Below are positions 53,867-62,519 of a DNA stretch of 64,000 nucleotides, in pieces (the stretch's first letter is position 1; the number at the start of each line of letters is the position of its first letter). Location: NCBI GenBank assembly GCA_022711595.1, contig JAKLET010000017.1:18425-82424 (forward strand), read 5' to 3'. Origin of the DNA: Deltaproteobacteria bacterium (lineage in GTDB: Bacteria > Desulfobacterota > Syntrophorhabdia > Syntrophorhabdales > Syntrophorhabdaceae). The notes beneath the pieces are model-generated. The model was not told the DNA's origin and searched no databases. It worked only from the letters and a program-made list of their open reading frames with translations. Position numbers and translations under genes: made by a program.

Positions 53867-55381
53867 CTATTCCGAGAAAATCTGGGCCGAAAAGATATAT
53901 ATCTGCGCCTCTTTGTCTTTCCACGCGTCGGCTGGCAACCCGGCCTTTGAACAGGTCTGCCTCAGGAACTCTTCGCGTCCCCAGCTGTAATGCGTCGCCA
54001 CCTGGGGGAGAAGGAGGCCCGAGTTGTGTCCGTGAACGATGAAGAGCCCGTGGGCGCCCACCTGAATCTCGCTTACGGAATTTATCAATTTCAAGGGTGT
54101 GAGTACAGATATTTCTATGGTGATGTCCTTCAGCTCTCCCTTTGTGACGGGCCGGAACCTCATGTCCTTTGATGATGCGGCCACGGTCATTTCCATGACG
54201 GCCTTGTACAGGGGGGCGACGGGTTTTATGTAGCCGATGCATCCCCTGAGCTGTCCGCGCATGTTGAGGGTCACGAAGGCACCCCTTTTTTCGTTGAGCC
54301 TCTGTTCGGTGACGGCGACGTCAGGCATTTCTCCTGTCGACACATGAGATTCCAGAACTTTCCTCGAGATGGAGAGGAGCTTCTTTTTTTCGGGGGTGCT
54401 CAAGAGATCCCCGCCGCCTTTCTTTCTGTCGGGATTCAGGAAGGCAACCGCGCCGTAGCCCACCACCTTTGCGCGGTCCCCGGCCGTATCTCCCGAGTTG
54501 GCGTAATTGAGGGGCCGTGCCTCTCCGCCGAGTTTTTCAGCTACCATCATCGCGATAATGACCCCCGGACCCCCGCAGAGCTCGTTCTCTCCCTGCTTAA
54601 GGCCTCTGGCAAGTGCGTCCAGCTTGAGGCCCTCTATCAGCCTGAGCGTTGAAGAGTCCATGCGGACCGCATCTGAATAGGGGTGGTAGTGGGACATGTC
54701 GGAGGACACGACAAGGAGCACCTTGCCCTTTCCCTGTTTGAGGACAGTCTTTAGCACCCCGGCGAATGCCTGGTAGTCCTTGTCTTCCATGGGGCCCGCG
54801 AGAAGGGGAACGATCCTGAAACCCTGGAGCGTTCTTTGAAGGAAGGGAAGCTGGACCTCGAGGGAGTGTTCCCTGCTGAATATCCCCGTGTTGTCCTTTA
54901 TATTTCCGCACATTGATGATAGCTTCCGGCCCATGGCGGAATCGATCTGCACCGTTCCGAGCGGTGTCTCCCATGCCCCGGAGGGATAAATTGCGATGCC
55001 CCTGAGTGCCTCCCGGTGACTGGAGCCGAGCAGTATCACCGTCTTGTAGCCCTTTCCCCTGACGGCATTATAGGCATGGGCGGCCACCTTTCCCGAATAG
55101 ATATACCCGGCATGGGGGGCCATGATGGCGAAGGGAACGGGCGATACGTGCGCGGCCTCTTTTTCGGCGTCCTTCAGGTTGTTGTCGACAAGGGTCTGAA
55201 GGGACAATCTGTCCGCGGGATAGAACGAGCCGGCAAAGTCGGGCTTTTTTACCTGGACGGCCGCCTGTTCCGCCTGCGCCGTGGTGATGCCTCCGAATGC
55301 AAAGAAGGAGACGGCAGAGAAAAGAAGGGCCGCTGCATATGCAGTCCTGCCGAAAGCTGTTATATTTACCCGTATCTTCAT
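53867..55381 (-). CDS. MEMO1-AMMECR1 fusion with signal peptide (AmmeMemoRadiSam proteins B and A)
   Basis: 504 residues from ATG 55381, which overlaps the radical SAM gene stop as ATGA (ATG 55390 is an alternative). A Sec-type signal or anchor covers about 1-38 and ends TTAQAEQ. The MEMO domain (about 48-320) contains FAGSFYPAD, MAPHAGYIYSGKVAAHAY, LLGSSHREALRG, SREHSLEVQLPFLQ, VVSSDMSHYHPY and YANSGDT. AMMECR1 follows (about 335-500) with VTLNMRGQLRGCIGYIKP and RFRPVTKGELKDITIEISVLTPL. These domains and the next gene form the AmmeMemoRadiSam set, whose function is not established. Export of the fusion is the unusual point. Confidence 0.88.
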   Translation of the reverse strand: MKIRVNITAFGRTAYAAALLFSAVSFFAFGGITTAQAEQAAVQVKKPDFAGSFYPADRLSLQTLVDNNLKDAEKEAAHVSPVPFAIMAPHAGYIYSGKVAAHAYNAVRGKGYKTVILLGSSHREALRGIAIYPSGAWETPLGTVQIDSAMGRKLSSMCGNIKDNTGIFSREHSLEVQLPFLQRTLQGFRIVPLLAGPMEDKDYQAFAGVLKTVLKQGKGKVLLVVSSDMSHYHPYSDAVRMDSSTLRLIEGLKLDALARGLKQGENELCGGPGVIIAMMVAEKLGGEARPLNYANSGDTAGDRAKVVGYGAVAFLNPDRKKGGGDLLSTPEKKKLLSISRKVLESHVSTGEMPDVAVTEQRLNEKRGAFVTLNMRGQLRGCIGYIKPVAPLYKAVMEMTVAASSKDMRFRPVTKGELKDITIEISVLTPLKLINSVSEIQVGAHGLFIVHGHNSGLLLPQVATHYSWGREEFLRQTCSKAGLPADAWKDKEAQIYIFSAQIFSE

Positions 55382-56487
55382 GTTTTCCATATCCCCCCTA
55401 TCTTTGTGGCGCAGTCAGGGCATTTGCCGTTTCTCAGCGTGTTTTCAAGGACGTTGTAACCCGACCTCATGATGAGCAGTTTCCTGCATTTCGGGCAGTA
55501 TGTGTTCTCTCCCGGATGACCGGGGACGTTCCCTATGTATGCGAACTGTATGCCCGAGCCGATGGCGGCCTCCCTGGCTTTTTCCAATGTGGGGACCGGT
55601 GTCGACGGGATACCCGTCAGCCTGTACATGGGATGGAACCGTGAAAAATGGACAGGGACATCGGTCCCGGCGTTCTTGCAGATCCACCGGCACATATCGG
55701 TGATCGTTTTCAGGTCGTCGTTGTATCCCGGTATGACGAGGTTGGTGATCTCCACCCATACGCCGGAGCGCTTCAGGGTCTTGATCGTTTCGAGAACCGG
55801 TTCAAGCTCTCCCTCGCAGAGCTTGTTATAGAAGGAGGACGAAAATCCCTTGAGGTCGATGTTAACAGCATCCATGTACCTGCACAGCTCTTTCAGGGGT
55901 TCCTGGTTGATGTAGCCGTTCGAGTGCGAGACGTTGAGAACACCTTTTCCCCGGGCGATCCTTGCGGTGTCGAACATGTATTCGTAGAAGTTCGTCGGTT
56001 CCGTGTAGGTGTAGGCGATGCTCCTGCAGTCCTTCTGCAGGGCCGCGGCAACGAGCTCCTTCGGGGTCAGCGGGATGTTGCGGGTCTCAAGAGGGGACAC
56101 CTGGGATATATGCCAGTTCTGGCAGAACTTGCACCTGAGATTGCAGCCGGCACTTGCCACGGATAATGAATACGTTCTTGGAAGGACATTGAAGAATGGT
56201 TTTTTCTCAACGGGATCCACATGGACGGCGCAGGGTGCGGCATAACCCAGGGAATACAATTTTCCGCCCGCATTCCTGCGCGCCCTGCAGAAACCTGTGT
56301 CCCCCTCGGGGATGACACACCGGCGAGGGCACAGCCAGCATTCGACTGCCGCCTTCTGCACGGCGCTTTTCCTGTAGTAGCGTGCCTCGTGCCAGGCCGG
56401 CTCCTTCCCTTGCGCCGAGGCCCGGGAGGCCATCGAAAAGGCCAGCGGTGACAGCACGGCAACTTTCAGGAAATCCCTTCTTTTCAC
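55378..56487 (-). CDS. amrS: AmmeMemoRadiSam radical SAM enzyme with Tat-like signal
   Basis: 369 residues from GTG 56487. The N-terminus KRRDFLKVAVLSPLAFSMA with ASA near residue 25 is a textbook twin-arginine signal. N-terminal Cys C50, C53, C57 and C67 (CWLCPRRC, GFCRARR) precede the radical SAM cluster C115-x3-C119-x2-C122 in GCNLRCKFCQNWHISQ. The C-terminus has two more CxxC knuckles (YCPKCRKL, GKCPDCATK). The domain layout matches the AmmeMemoRadiSam enzyme. A radical SAM enzyme sent across the membrane would be surprising because SAM and the reductant are cytoplasmic. TATAAT at 56494-56499 would place the transcript start at the start codon itself. Confidence 0.88.
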   Translation of the reverse strand: MKRRDFLKVAVLSPLAFSMASRASAQGKEPAWHEARYYRKSAVQKAAVECWLCPRRCVIPEGDTGFCRARRNAGGKLYSLGYAAPCAVHVDPVEKKPFFNVLPRTYSLSVASAGCNLRCKFCQNWHISQVSPLETRNIPLTPKELVAAALQKDCRSIAYTYTEPTNFYEYMFDTARIARGKGVLNVSHSNGYINQEPLKELCRYMDAVNIDLKGFSSSFYNKLCEGELEPVLETIKTLKRSGVWVEITNLVIPGYNDDLKTITDMCRWICKNAGTDVPVHFSRFHPMYRLTGIPSTPVPTLEKAREAAIGSGIQFAYIGNVPGHPGENTYCPKCRKLLIMRSGYNVLENTLRNGKCPDCATKIGGIWKT

Positions 56488-56493
56488 GTCACA

Positions 56494-56499
56494 ATTATA
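56494..56499 (-). promoter_or_regulatory. Putative -10 box for the radical SAM gene
   Basis: Perfect TATAAT on the minus strand. A weak CTAACT lies 17 bp upstream. Start of transcription is predicted at or within 1-2 bases of the GTG, and no Shine-Dalgarno sequence is seen. Confidence 0.35.
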
Positions 56500-56528
56500 C
56501 TACGTTATCCCCCGGGAGTTAGGAAATA

Positions 56529-56764
56529 TTTTACCGCAGATGAACGCAGATGGGGAAACTTTTTTGCAGGATATGTAATAATGGGGTCAGGTCTTGTATT
56601 TGATCATTTTTCCTGGACATTGGGGTTTCAACTAAAAGTCTATTTTAACCGCAGGGAGATCATGAAGGTGGACCCGTCATCGCAATGTTCGAATGTTCCG
56701 GTTGGAAGAATAAAATGATCAAATGCAAGACCTGACCCCAAGGACACGTTCATCTGCGGTAAAA
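56529..56764. repeat. Outer perfect 18-bp inverted repeat, part of a 304-bp gene-free gap
   Basis: TTTTACCGCAGATGAACG (56529-56546) and CGTTCATCTGCGGTAAAA (56747-56764) are exact reverse complements. They enclose the REP-like element at 56582-56740. A related unit, ACCGCAGATGGACGCAG, occurs alone near 44706. Confidence 0.8.
56582..56740. mobile_element. REP/RAYT-type 29-bp inverted-repeat element (159 bp, no transposase)
   Basis: The arms 56582-56610 (beginning TGGGGTCAGGTCTTG) and 56712-56740 (ending AAGACCTGACCCCA) are complementary with one mismatch in 29. The GGGGTCAGGTCTTG end recalls palindromes associated with RAYT (REP-associated Y1 transposase) genes in Gram-negative bacteria. The 101 bp between have no coding capacity, so it would be a non-autonomous copy. 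Confidence 0.7.
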
Positions 56765-56791
56765 AAAAGTCTCTTTCTTTTTGTCTTTTCC

Positions 56792-59047
56792 TTACGTTGT
56801 TCTTCGTGAGATAAGGAGGAGGGCGCAGCAGGCCTTGACGGCGGCGAAGGCGAGGCAGCTTTTCGTGACGCCCAGCAGCGGGAAGAGAAAGAAGCCGCCG
56901 ATGAGCCCGCCGATGAAGCCCCCCAGAAGGTCGAAACCGTAAACTATCCCCGTTGATGGCGACAACGGCCTGTTTTCGGAGTGTATCTTCACCGCCAGGG
57001 GAAATTCAATGCCGGCGAAAGAGCCGGACACAAAGAGCAGCACGAAGAACAGGATGCGCAGGGCCAGCCGGTGCCAGTCCATGAAATACCCCGTCATGGA
57101 AAGCACCAGGAAAAGGATGACACAGAAAACCGCAAGGGCGGCCTCGGTGTAAATAAGGAATTTTGCCGCATTCGCGCCGCCGCGACTGGAGGCCGCCATG
57201 CTTCCCGCGGCCATGCCCGCCATGAGCATGGTCATGAGCATGCCGATCTCGTAGAAGACATATCCGCACATGATCTGGTAAACGAAGATGAGCGACAGCT
57301 CGAGGAGCATGACCACGAGGCCGGTCGTGGAGATCGCGAGAAGCGCGGGTATCGCCCGGTATCTTTTCGTCAGGAGGGCCGACACCGCCATGATGACCGC
57401 CATGATGATAGAGGCGGCGGCAACGCCCCTTTCCTGAATCGACTTAAAGAGGCCCTTCAGCGAAGGCGTGAGGAGCGCGTTGTTGAACGCGATGTTGTAA
57501 AAGAGGCCTTTCGGTGTAAGGTCGCGGTTGATATCAGCGCCGGACGGCTTTAGGGCCCCATAGAACCAGTCCATCTTTTCCCTGTCGAGACGGTAGGTGA
57601 GGTGGGGGAGGCTGATGAGCCGTGTTTTCAGGTCGTAACCCTTCAGCCTCGCATGCATATCACGCGCGGAAAGGACAATCCCTTCGGGGGAAGACGAAGA
57701 GAGAAAAAGGTTCTCCGATCCGGGCACGACCGCTACATGGGGAAAGACGCTGCGCGCCGTCGCGAGAGCAGAAGCGTTGATGTCCTGGAGTTCCCTGTCG
57801 TAATAGGCGAGAGAGCCTGCCGCGGTGAAGACGAAAAGGCCTTTTTCGCTTAAGACCGCCTTCACTTCGCGAAAGAACTCCGCCGTGAAGAGCCTGCCGG
57901 TTTGAAGAGAATTGGGCGCGGACAGCCCGAGGAGGACAATGTCATAGGTCATTGGGGTGCTCTGGACGAAACGCCTGATGTCGTTGTAATGGAGCGAAAG
58001 CCTCGGATCGGCCATCTCGCGGATGACGGTTTCCGACGGGAAGCGGGTGATCGCGGCGAGGAGCAGCGGGTCGATCTCGATGTGGTCGACGCGCCTGACC
58101 GTGGGGTACTTGAGTATCTCGCCGATGACTCCTCCTGCCCCGCCGTGGAGGACGAGGACATTGACCGGCGATCCGTGGGCAAGCAGGGGGATGTGGACGA
58201 ACTCTTCCACGCGGTTGATGTCGGGTACGGGCAGGGTAGCCACGGGCTGGCCGTCGGTGAAGAACGTGTGCTGTTTCTCTTCCTCTGTGACCGCTATATT
58301 TTGATAGGGAGAGTTCCTGTAGAACACGATCTTCCGCCCGTACCACTGCGTTTTGACGGAGAGCCCCTGGGCGTGGTCGTCAAGGCCGAAGGCAACGAAG
58401 AACAAAGAACATGCGGCGGCCGCGAGGCTTAAGAAGGACAGGAGCCTCTTTCGCCCCGTTCGGAGGGATGCGGCGAAGACAAGGCACGCGAGGGCGAGGG
58501 CCAGCGACACGAGGCCGGCTGCGCGGAAGGAATTGAAGCGGGTGATGAGCACATAACTGACGAGTATCCCGCCGGCGATGGTCCCGAGCATCTCGTAGAA
58601 GTAGACCCGTCCCGCGGCCTGGTTTTCCGGCCCCTCGAGTTCTTCGTAGACCCTGCATGCCGCAGTGAATGAGTAGCCATGGAGCAGGCTTACGGGGAGG
58701 AGAACGACAAGGGATATACAGAAGATGGCAATGACACCCAGGGAGATCTCCGCTGGAAAGCCCGACAGGACCTTGGCGACCCTGACCAGGTAGATGGTGA
58801 CGGGAAAGATAACGAGGAAAAGGATGTTGGCGGCGACGAAGGTGCCTGCGGCGCTTTTGCCCCGCCCGGGCCACCTGCTGCCGAAATAGGCACCCAGCGC
58901 CTCCCAGGCGACCCAGGAGCCGATGATGACGCCGATGGAAAGCTCGTTCCCCCCATAGATTATGAGGCTTTCCCTGATGATGACCGTCTGGGCGACGATG
59001 CCCGCCAGTCCGGTAACAAGAAGCGCAAACACCAGTCTTGGTATCAT
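56792..59047 (-). CDS. Membrane-embedded spermidine-synthase-like protein
   Basis: 751 residues from ATG 59047. About seven TM helices (to about 230), then a soluble SAM/dcSAM-binding domain (about 245-500), then about seven more helices. The central domain has SPYQNIAVTEEE, TDGQPVATLP, VLHGGAGGVIGEILKYP and HIEIDP, the usual order in aminopropyltransferases. Where spermidine synthases have the catalytic Asp (YDxIxxDxxDP), this protein reads YDIVLLGLSAPNS, so the Asp is missing. Polyamine synthesis is therefore doubtful, and a different transfer on a membrane-linked substrate is possible (inference). Neighbours are the AmmeMemoRadiSam genes, separated by the repeat region. Confidence 0.85.
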   Translation of the reverse strand: MIPRLVFALLVTGLAGIVAQTVIIRESLIIYGGNELSIGVIIGSWVAWEALGAYFGSRWPGRGKSAAGTFVAANILFLVIFPVTIYLVRVAKVLSGFPAEISLGVIAIFCISLVVLLPVSLLHGYSFTAACRVYEELEGPENQAAGRVYFYEMLGTIAGGILVSYVLITRFNSFRAAGLVSLALALACLVFAASLRTGRKRLLSFLSLAAAACSLFFVAFGLDDHAQGLSVKTQWYGRKIVFYRNSPYQNIAVTEEEKQHTFFTDGQPVATLPVPDINRVEEFVHIPLLAHGSPVNVLVLHGGAGGVIGEILKYPTVRRVDHIEIDPLLLAAITRFPSETVIREMADPRLSLHYNDIRRFVQSTPMTYDIVLLGLSAPNSLQTGRLFTAEFFREVKAVLSEKGLFVFTAAGSLAYYDRELQDINASALATARSVFPHVAVVPGSENLFLSSSSPEGIVLSARDMHARLKGYDLKTRLISLPHLTYRLDREKMDWFYGALKPSGADINRDLTPKGLFYNIAFNNALLTPSLKGLFKSIQERGVAAASIIMAVIMAVSALLTKRYRAIPALLAISTTGLVVMLLELSLIFVYQIMCGYVFYEIGMLMTMLMAGMAAGSMAASSRGGANAAKFLIYTEAALAVFCVILFLVLSMTGYFMDWHRLALRILFFVLLFVSGSFAGIEFPLAVKIHSENRPLSPSTGIVYGFDLLGGFIGGLIGGFFLFPLLGVTKSCLAFAAVKACCALLLISRRTT

Positions 59048-59100
59048 GTGTGGACCTTGCAGATACAATAACGTAAAGAAAAGGGGAAAACAAGAAGACA

Positions 59101-59176
59101 GGTGATAGGTAATAGGTTATGGGTAATGGGAAATAGCTTTGTTCCTATGACCTGTGACCTATGACCCATAACCTGT
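59101..59176. repeat. Heptamer-array dyad in a divergent gap
   Basis: GGTGATA-GGTAATA-GGTTATG-GGTAATG on the left, CTATGAC-CTGTGAC-CTATGAC-CCATAAC on the right. Here the dyad lies between two gene starts, not at a gene end, and directly before the promoter of the next gene. Confidence 0.75.
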
Positions 59177-59180
59177 TTTA

Positions 59181-59209
59181 TTGACTCTTTTCTCTAAACG
59201 GGATATAGC
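59181..59209 (+). promoter_or_regulatory. Sigma-70-type promoter for the YdbH-like operon
   Basis: TTGACT (59181-59186), a 17-bp spacer, TATAGC (59204-59209). It gives a leader of about 22 nt with GGGGGAG before the GTG start. Confidence 0.6.
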
Positions 59210-59237
59210 ATAGGAAGCAAAGGATGGGGGAGATGAC

Positions 59238-61868
59238 GTGACGAAAAAAAGATACGCGCTGACCATCGTCGTCCTCATCGCCGTTGTCGCGGCGGGACTC
59301 GTCCTTTGCGCCCGCACTCCGCTGCTTATCCACTTTGCCTCCGGGATTAGCAGGCATCTGCTCGGTTATGAGCTCGCCGCGGATTCATTCATCTTTTCCC
59401 CGTCAATGAAGGCCGAGATCGTGGGTTTCGCATTTTCCGATATCCGGCGGGGAAACCTTCTGTTCACGAGTTCCAGGGTGAGCGTCGAGAGCCGACCGGG
59501 ACCGGCCATACGCGGTGAGGTGGAAAAGATCGTCCTCAAAGATTCGAAGATACGCGTCCGCCTCGGTGATAAAAGCAAGACGGAAAGCGATCTTTCCTTT
59601 ATTAAGAAGATACCCCCCGTGAGGCTCCTGATAATGGAAAGGGGTGAGTTCATCCTCCATTTCAAGGGGTCTGAAGGCACTATAACCGTCAAGGACATCA
59701 ACCTCTCTGTAAAGGGGTTCTCTCCTGAGCGGGGTGGTGAGCTTGTTTTTAAGGGCCGGGTCGCGATCGACAGACCGGGCGGTTCGAAGATCTCCGGGAC
59801 CGGCGCGTGCAAGGGACAGATAAACCTGACCGGTATTTTCCCCGATATGCTCGGGAAAGGCACGATCGAGGTCGACATGGACGCGCATGCCGGGGATGTG
59901 GCTCTCTCCGGCGCGAGGCTCGTCATGCCGGTGCTGTTCGAAAAAGGACGCATCACCGTCTCCGGTGCCTCCTTTGGGCTTGCTGCCGTCCAGTTCACAA
60001 AGGACGGGCAGAGCGCGCAGGTCAAGAACCCCCAGGTGAATTTAAGTATTCTCTACGAAACGGCATCGAAGAGGCTCGCCGTGAGCAGCCTGCGTATCGG
60101 CATGCCCGGCATTGGCATTATGCGGGGGAGCGCGAGGATGACACTTCAAGGGGCCATGCCATGGAGTGCAGCCCTCGACGCGGGGGAGATAAATTTCTCC
60201 GGTCTTTTTTCCATGGCCAGGTCGCTTTTGACCTCGGAGGAGGCGAGGAAATGGTCCGTTCAGGGTGTGGGTTCTCTTAAGACACAGATGGAGGGGACGC
60301 TGTCAGGAAAGACACCGTCCCTTGCGGGCCGGGCAAACATTGAAATGAAAAAGGGAGGGTTCTCTTCGCCGGACGGTACCAAGGCCGCACAGGGCATTAA
60401 CGGCTCGGTGATCCTCAACTTCAGTCTTCCCCGCGGAGAGAAAGACGGTTCCATTAACATATCTTCGGTGATATCCTCGGGGGAGTATTTGTGGGGAAGG
60501 TTCTACAAGGACATGACAAAGGAGGCATCGAAGTTCTCTTCGAAGGCCGATATGACTATAAGCGAAAGAAGCGGACCGAGGCTCAAGGGGACCTGCGACC
60601 TTTTTAACACAGGGAGGTATTCCTACAGCGGCTCCTTTGACACCGGGCAATGGGGCTTCCATGTCACGGCCCAGGACGTCCCGCTCAAAAGGGTCGTCTC
60701 TCTTTTTTTGTCTGATTACCTGGCCCAGACATCCGCGGCACTGAAGGGCATAGAGGCGGACGGGAAACTCGATACGGAATTGTCTGTGGCATCGGTTCAA
60801 AAAGGATATGCCGCTCTCGGGAACATCAAACTGGAAAAGACATCGTTGAAGCTTCCCGGGGTATCGCTGGGGATCACGGGCATCGACGTGAATCTACCCT
60901 TTGATCTTGTCCCTGCGGGAACGAATACCGCTGTACGGGAAAACCCCCCGCTGGGCATGATCGAGATCGCCGGTCTGACAAAAGGCGATTACAGCCTTGA
61001 GGGACTGAAGGTGCCCGTTGTCGCCTTCGGCAGCGACGTGACCGCGACGGGTATAATATCCATCCCGTTCTACGATGGCACCATCCGCATCAGGAACCTC
61101 AAGGTGAACGATGCCCTGGGGACATCACCAAAGATATCTTTTGCCTCTTCCGTGAGCGGGGTAAATGTCCCGCGTCTTCTCAATGAACTGACGGGCCTTT
61201 CATTCCCCGGGAGCGTGAAGGCCCGCTTCCCCGATATATCCTACCAGGACGGCCAGCTCACAACGCAGGGGAGAGTGGTCATCGATATATTCGGCGGAAA
61301 GATCGAAGCGGCAGGCTTTTATGTGAAGAACCTTTTTGCCCCGTCGAGGAGGATAGGCGGCAGTATCCTCTTCCAGGACATAGATCTCGGAAAGGTGACG
61401 GAAACGATCAAGGTCGGAAAGATAACGGGGCTTGTCGAAGGTTTTGTAAAGGACCTGGAGATCGAGTATGGTCAGCCGTCGCGTTTTGTATTCGAAATGG
61501 ACACGGCGAAAAAGGGAGGCGGATCAAGGAAGGTCTCCGTTGACGCAATCGAGAACATATCCATACTCGGCACCGGCACGGGGGGCATCGGGGCGGTCCT
61601 CAAGAGCGGCATCAACAAGTTCTTCAAGGAATACCCGTACAGCCGTATCGGCATACGGTGCACGCTGGAAAATGACATTTTCAATATCAGGGGGAAGATC
61701 CGCGAGGGCGGCAAGGAATACCTGATACGGAGGGCATTCCTGAGGGGTATAGATGTTGTGAACATGGACCCCCAGAATATGGTAAGCTTCAAGGACATGC
61801 AGGAACGCATCGGCAGGGTGTTCCAGAAGGGCAAAGATGGTGAGGGCCCTACCATAAAAATGAATTGA
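59238..61868 (+). CDS. YdbH/AsmA-like intermembrane transport protein
   Basis: 876 residues from GTG 59238. One N-terminal TM helix (about 6-27), then a long periplasmic beta-rich region. FQDIDLGKVTETIKVGKITGLVEGFVKDLEIEYGQP near residue 710 and the ending FLRGIDVVNMDPQNMVSFKDMQERI are characteristic of the YdbH branch of AsmA-like proteins, which carry phospholipids to the outer membrane in E. coli. Its partner gene ydbL is next, as in E. coli, where ydbH-ynbE-ydbL form an operon. The role is inferred from that match. Confidence 0.82.
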   Translation: MTKKRYALTIVVLIAVVAAGLVLCARTPLLIHFASGISRHLLGYELAADSFIFSPSMKAEIVGFAFSDIRRGNLLFTSSRVSVESRPGPAIRGEVEKIVLKDSKIRVRLGDKSKTESDLSFIKKIPPVRLLIMERGEFILHFKGSEGTITVKDINLSVKGFSPERGGELVFKGRVAIDRPGGSKISGTGACKGQINLTGIFPDMLGKGTIEVDMDAHAGDVALSGARLVMPVLFEKGRITVSGASFGLAAVQFTKDGQSAQVKNPQVNLSILYETASKRLAVSSLRIGMPGIGIMRGSARMTLQGAMPWSAALDAGEINFSGLFSMARSLLTSEEARKWSVQGVGSLKTQMEGTLSGKTPSLAGRANIEMKKGGFSSPDGTKAAQGINGSVILNFSLPRGEKDGSINISSVISSGEYLWGRFYKDMTKEASKFSSKADMTISERSGPRLKGTCDLFNTGRYSYSGSFDTGQWGFHVTAQDVPLKRVVSLFLSDYLAQTSAALKGIEADGKLDTELSVASVQKGYAALGNIKLEKTSLKLPGVSLGITGIDVNLPFDLVPAGTNTAVRENPPLGMIEIAGLTKGDYSLEGLKVPVVAFGSDVTATGIISIPFYDGTIRIRNLKVNDALGTSPKISFASSVSGVNVPRLLNELTGLSFPGSVKARFPDISYQDGQLTTQGRVVIDIFGGKIEAAGFYVKNLFAPSRRIGGSILFQDIDLGKVTETIKVGKITGLVEGFVKDLEIEYGQPSRFVFEMDTAKKGGGSRKVSVDAIENISILGTGTGGIGAVLKSGINKFFKEYPYSRIGIRCTLENDIFNIRGKIREGGKEYLIRRAFLRGIDVVNMDPQNMVSFKDMQERIGRVFQKGKDGEGPTIKMN

Positions 61869-61886
61869 AAAGAAAAGGAGGAAGCA

Positions 61887-62474
61887 ATGGGTAAGAAATT
61901 GAGACATCTTGCACTGGGTTTCGTGATCGTTTTTGCCGCGTGCGTTACGGTCAATATTTATTTTCCGGCGGCGGCCATTCAGAAAGCCGCCGACGAGATC
62001 GTCGACGACGTGAGGGGAACGAAGGACGGCAAGAAGCCGGAGGAAAAGAAGGACGACAAAAGAAGCGGGATCATCGATTCCCTGAAAGGCCTTATCGGTC
62101 CGAAAGAGGCCAGCGCCCAGATCAATGTCGAGGTCTCCACCCCCGCGATACGCAGCATAAAGCAGGCCATGAAGGACAGCTTTCCCCAGATCAAGCCTTT
62201 CTACGACAAAGGTCTTGTCGGTGAGAATAATATGGGGCTCGTGGGAATAAAGGCGGCAGACCTGAGCCTCAAGGACAAGGCGGACGTCAACCGCCTGGTG
62301 GATGCCGAGAACAAGAACCGCATGGCGCTTTACACGGAGATCATGAAGGCGAACAAGCTGGGCGGCGATTCACTGCCCAAGATCCAGAAGCTCTTCGCGA
62401 ACAGCTGGCGCGACAAGTCACAGCCGGGTTGGTGGATACAGAACGAGCAGGGCGGCTGGGAAAAGAAGAAATAG
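61887..62474 (+). CDS. YdbL/DUF1318 family lipoprotein
   Basis: 195 residues. VIVFAAC19 gives a lipobox, and CVTVNIYFPAAAIQKAADEIV follows, which resembles the YnbE-type start. A Lys/Asp-rich linker (about 45-65) leads to the DUF1318 domain, with STPAIRSIKQAMKDSFPQIKPFYDKGLVGENNMGLV and WRDKSQPGWWIQNEQGGWEKK. Anchor and YdbL-like domain in one protein may do the work of E. coli YnbE plus YdbL. It follows the YdbH-like gene by 18 bp with AAGGAGG upstream. Confidence 0.85.
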   Translation: MGKKLRHLALGFVIVFAACVTVNIYFPAAAIQKAADEIVDDVRGTKDGKKPEEKKDDKRSGIIDSLKGLIGPKEASAQINVEVSTPAIRSIKQAMKDSFPQIKPFYDKGLVGENNMGLVGIKAADLSLKDKADVNRLVDAENKNRMALYTEIMKANKLGGDSLPKIQKLFANSWRDKSQPGWWIQNEQGGWEKKK

Positions 62475-62519
62475 GGCACGCAGTGCCGGATGAGGACCTG
62501 GTAAAAGGAGGAGAGGCCC

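Noticed and set aside
53811..54242. N-terminal extension of the M29 aminopeptidase by about 150 codons
   Set aside because: It lies antiphase within the AMMECR1 coding region and has the Arg/His/Pro-rich composition of a shadow frame.
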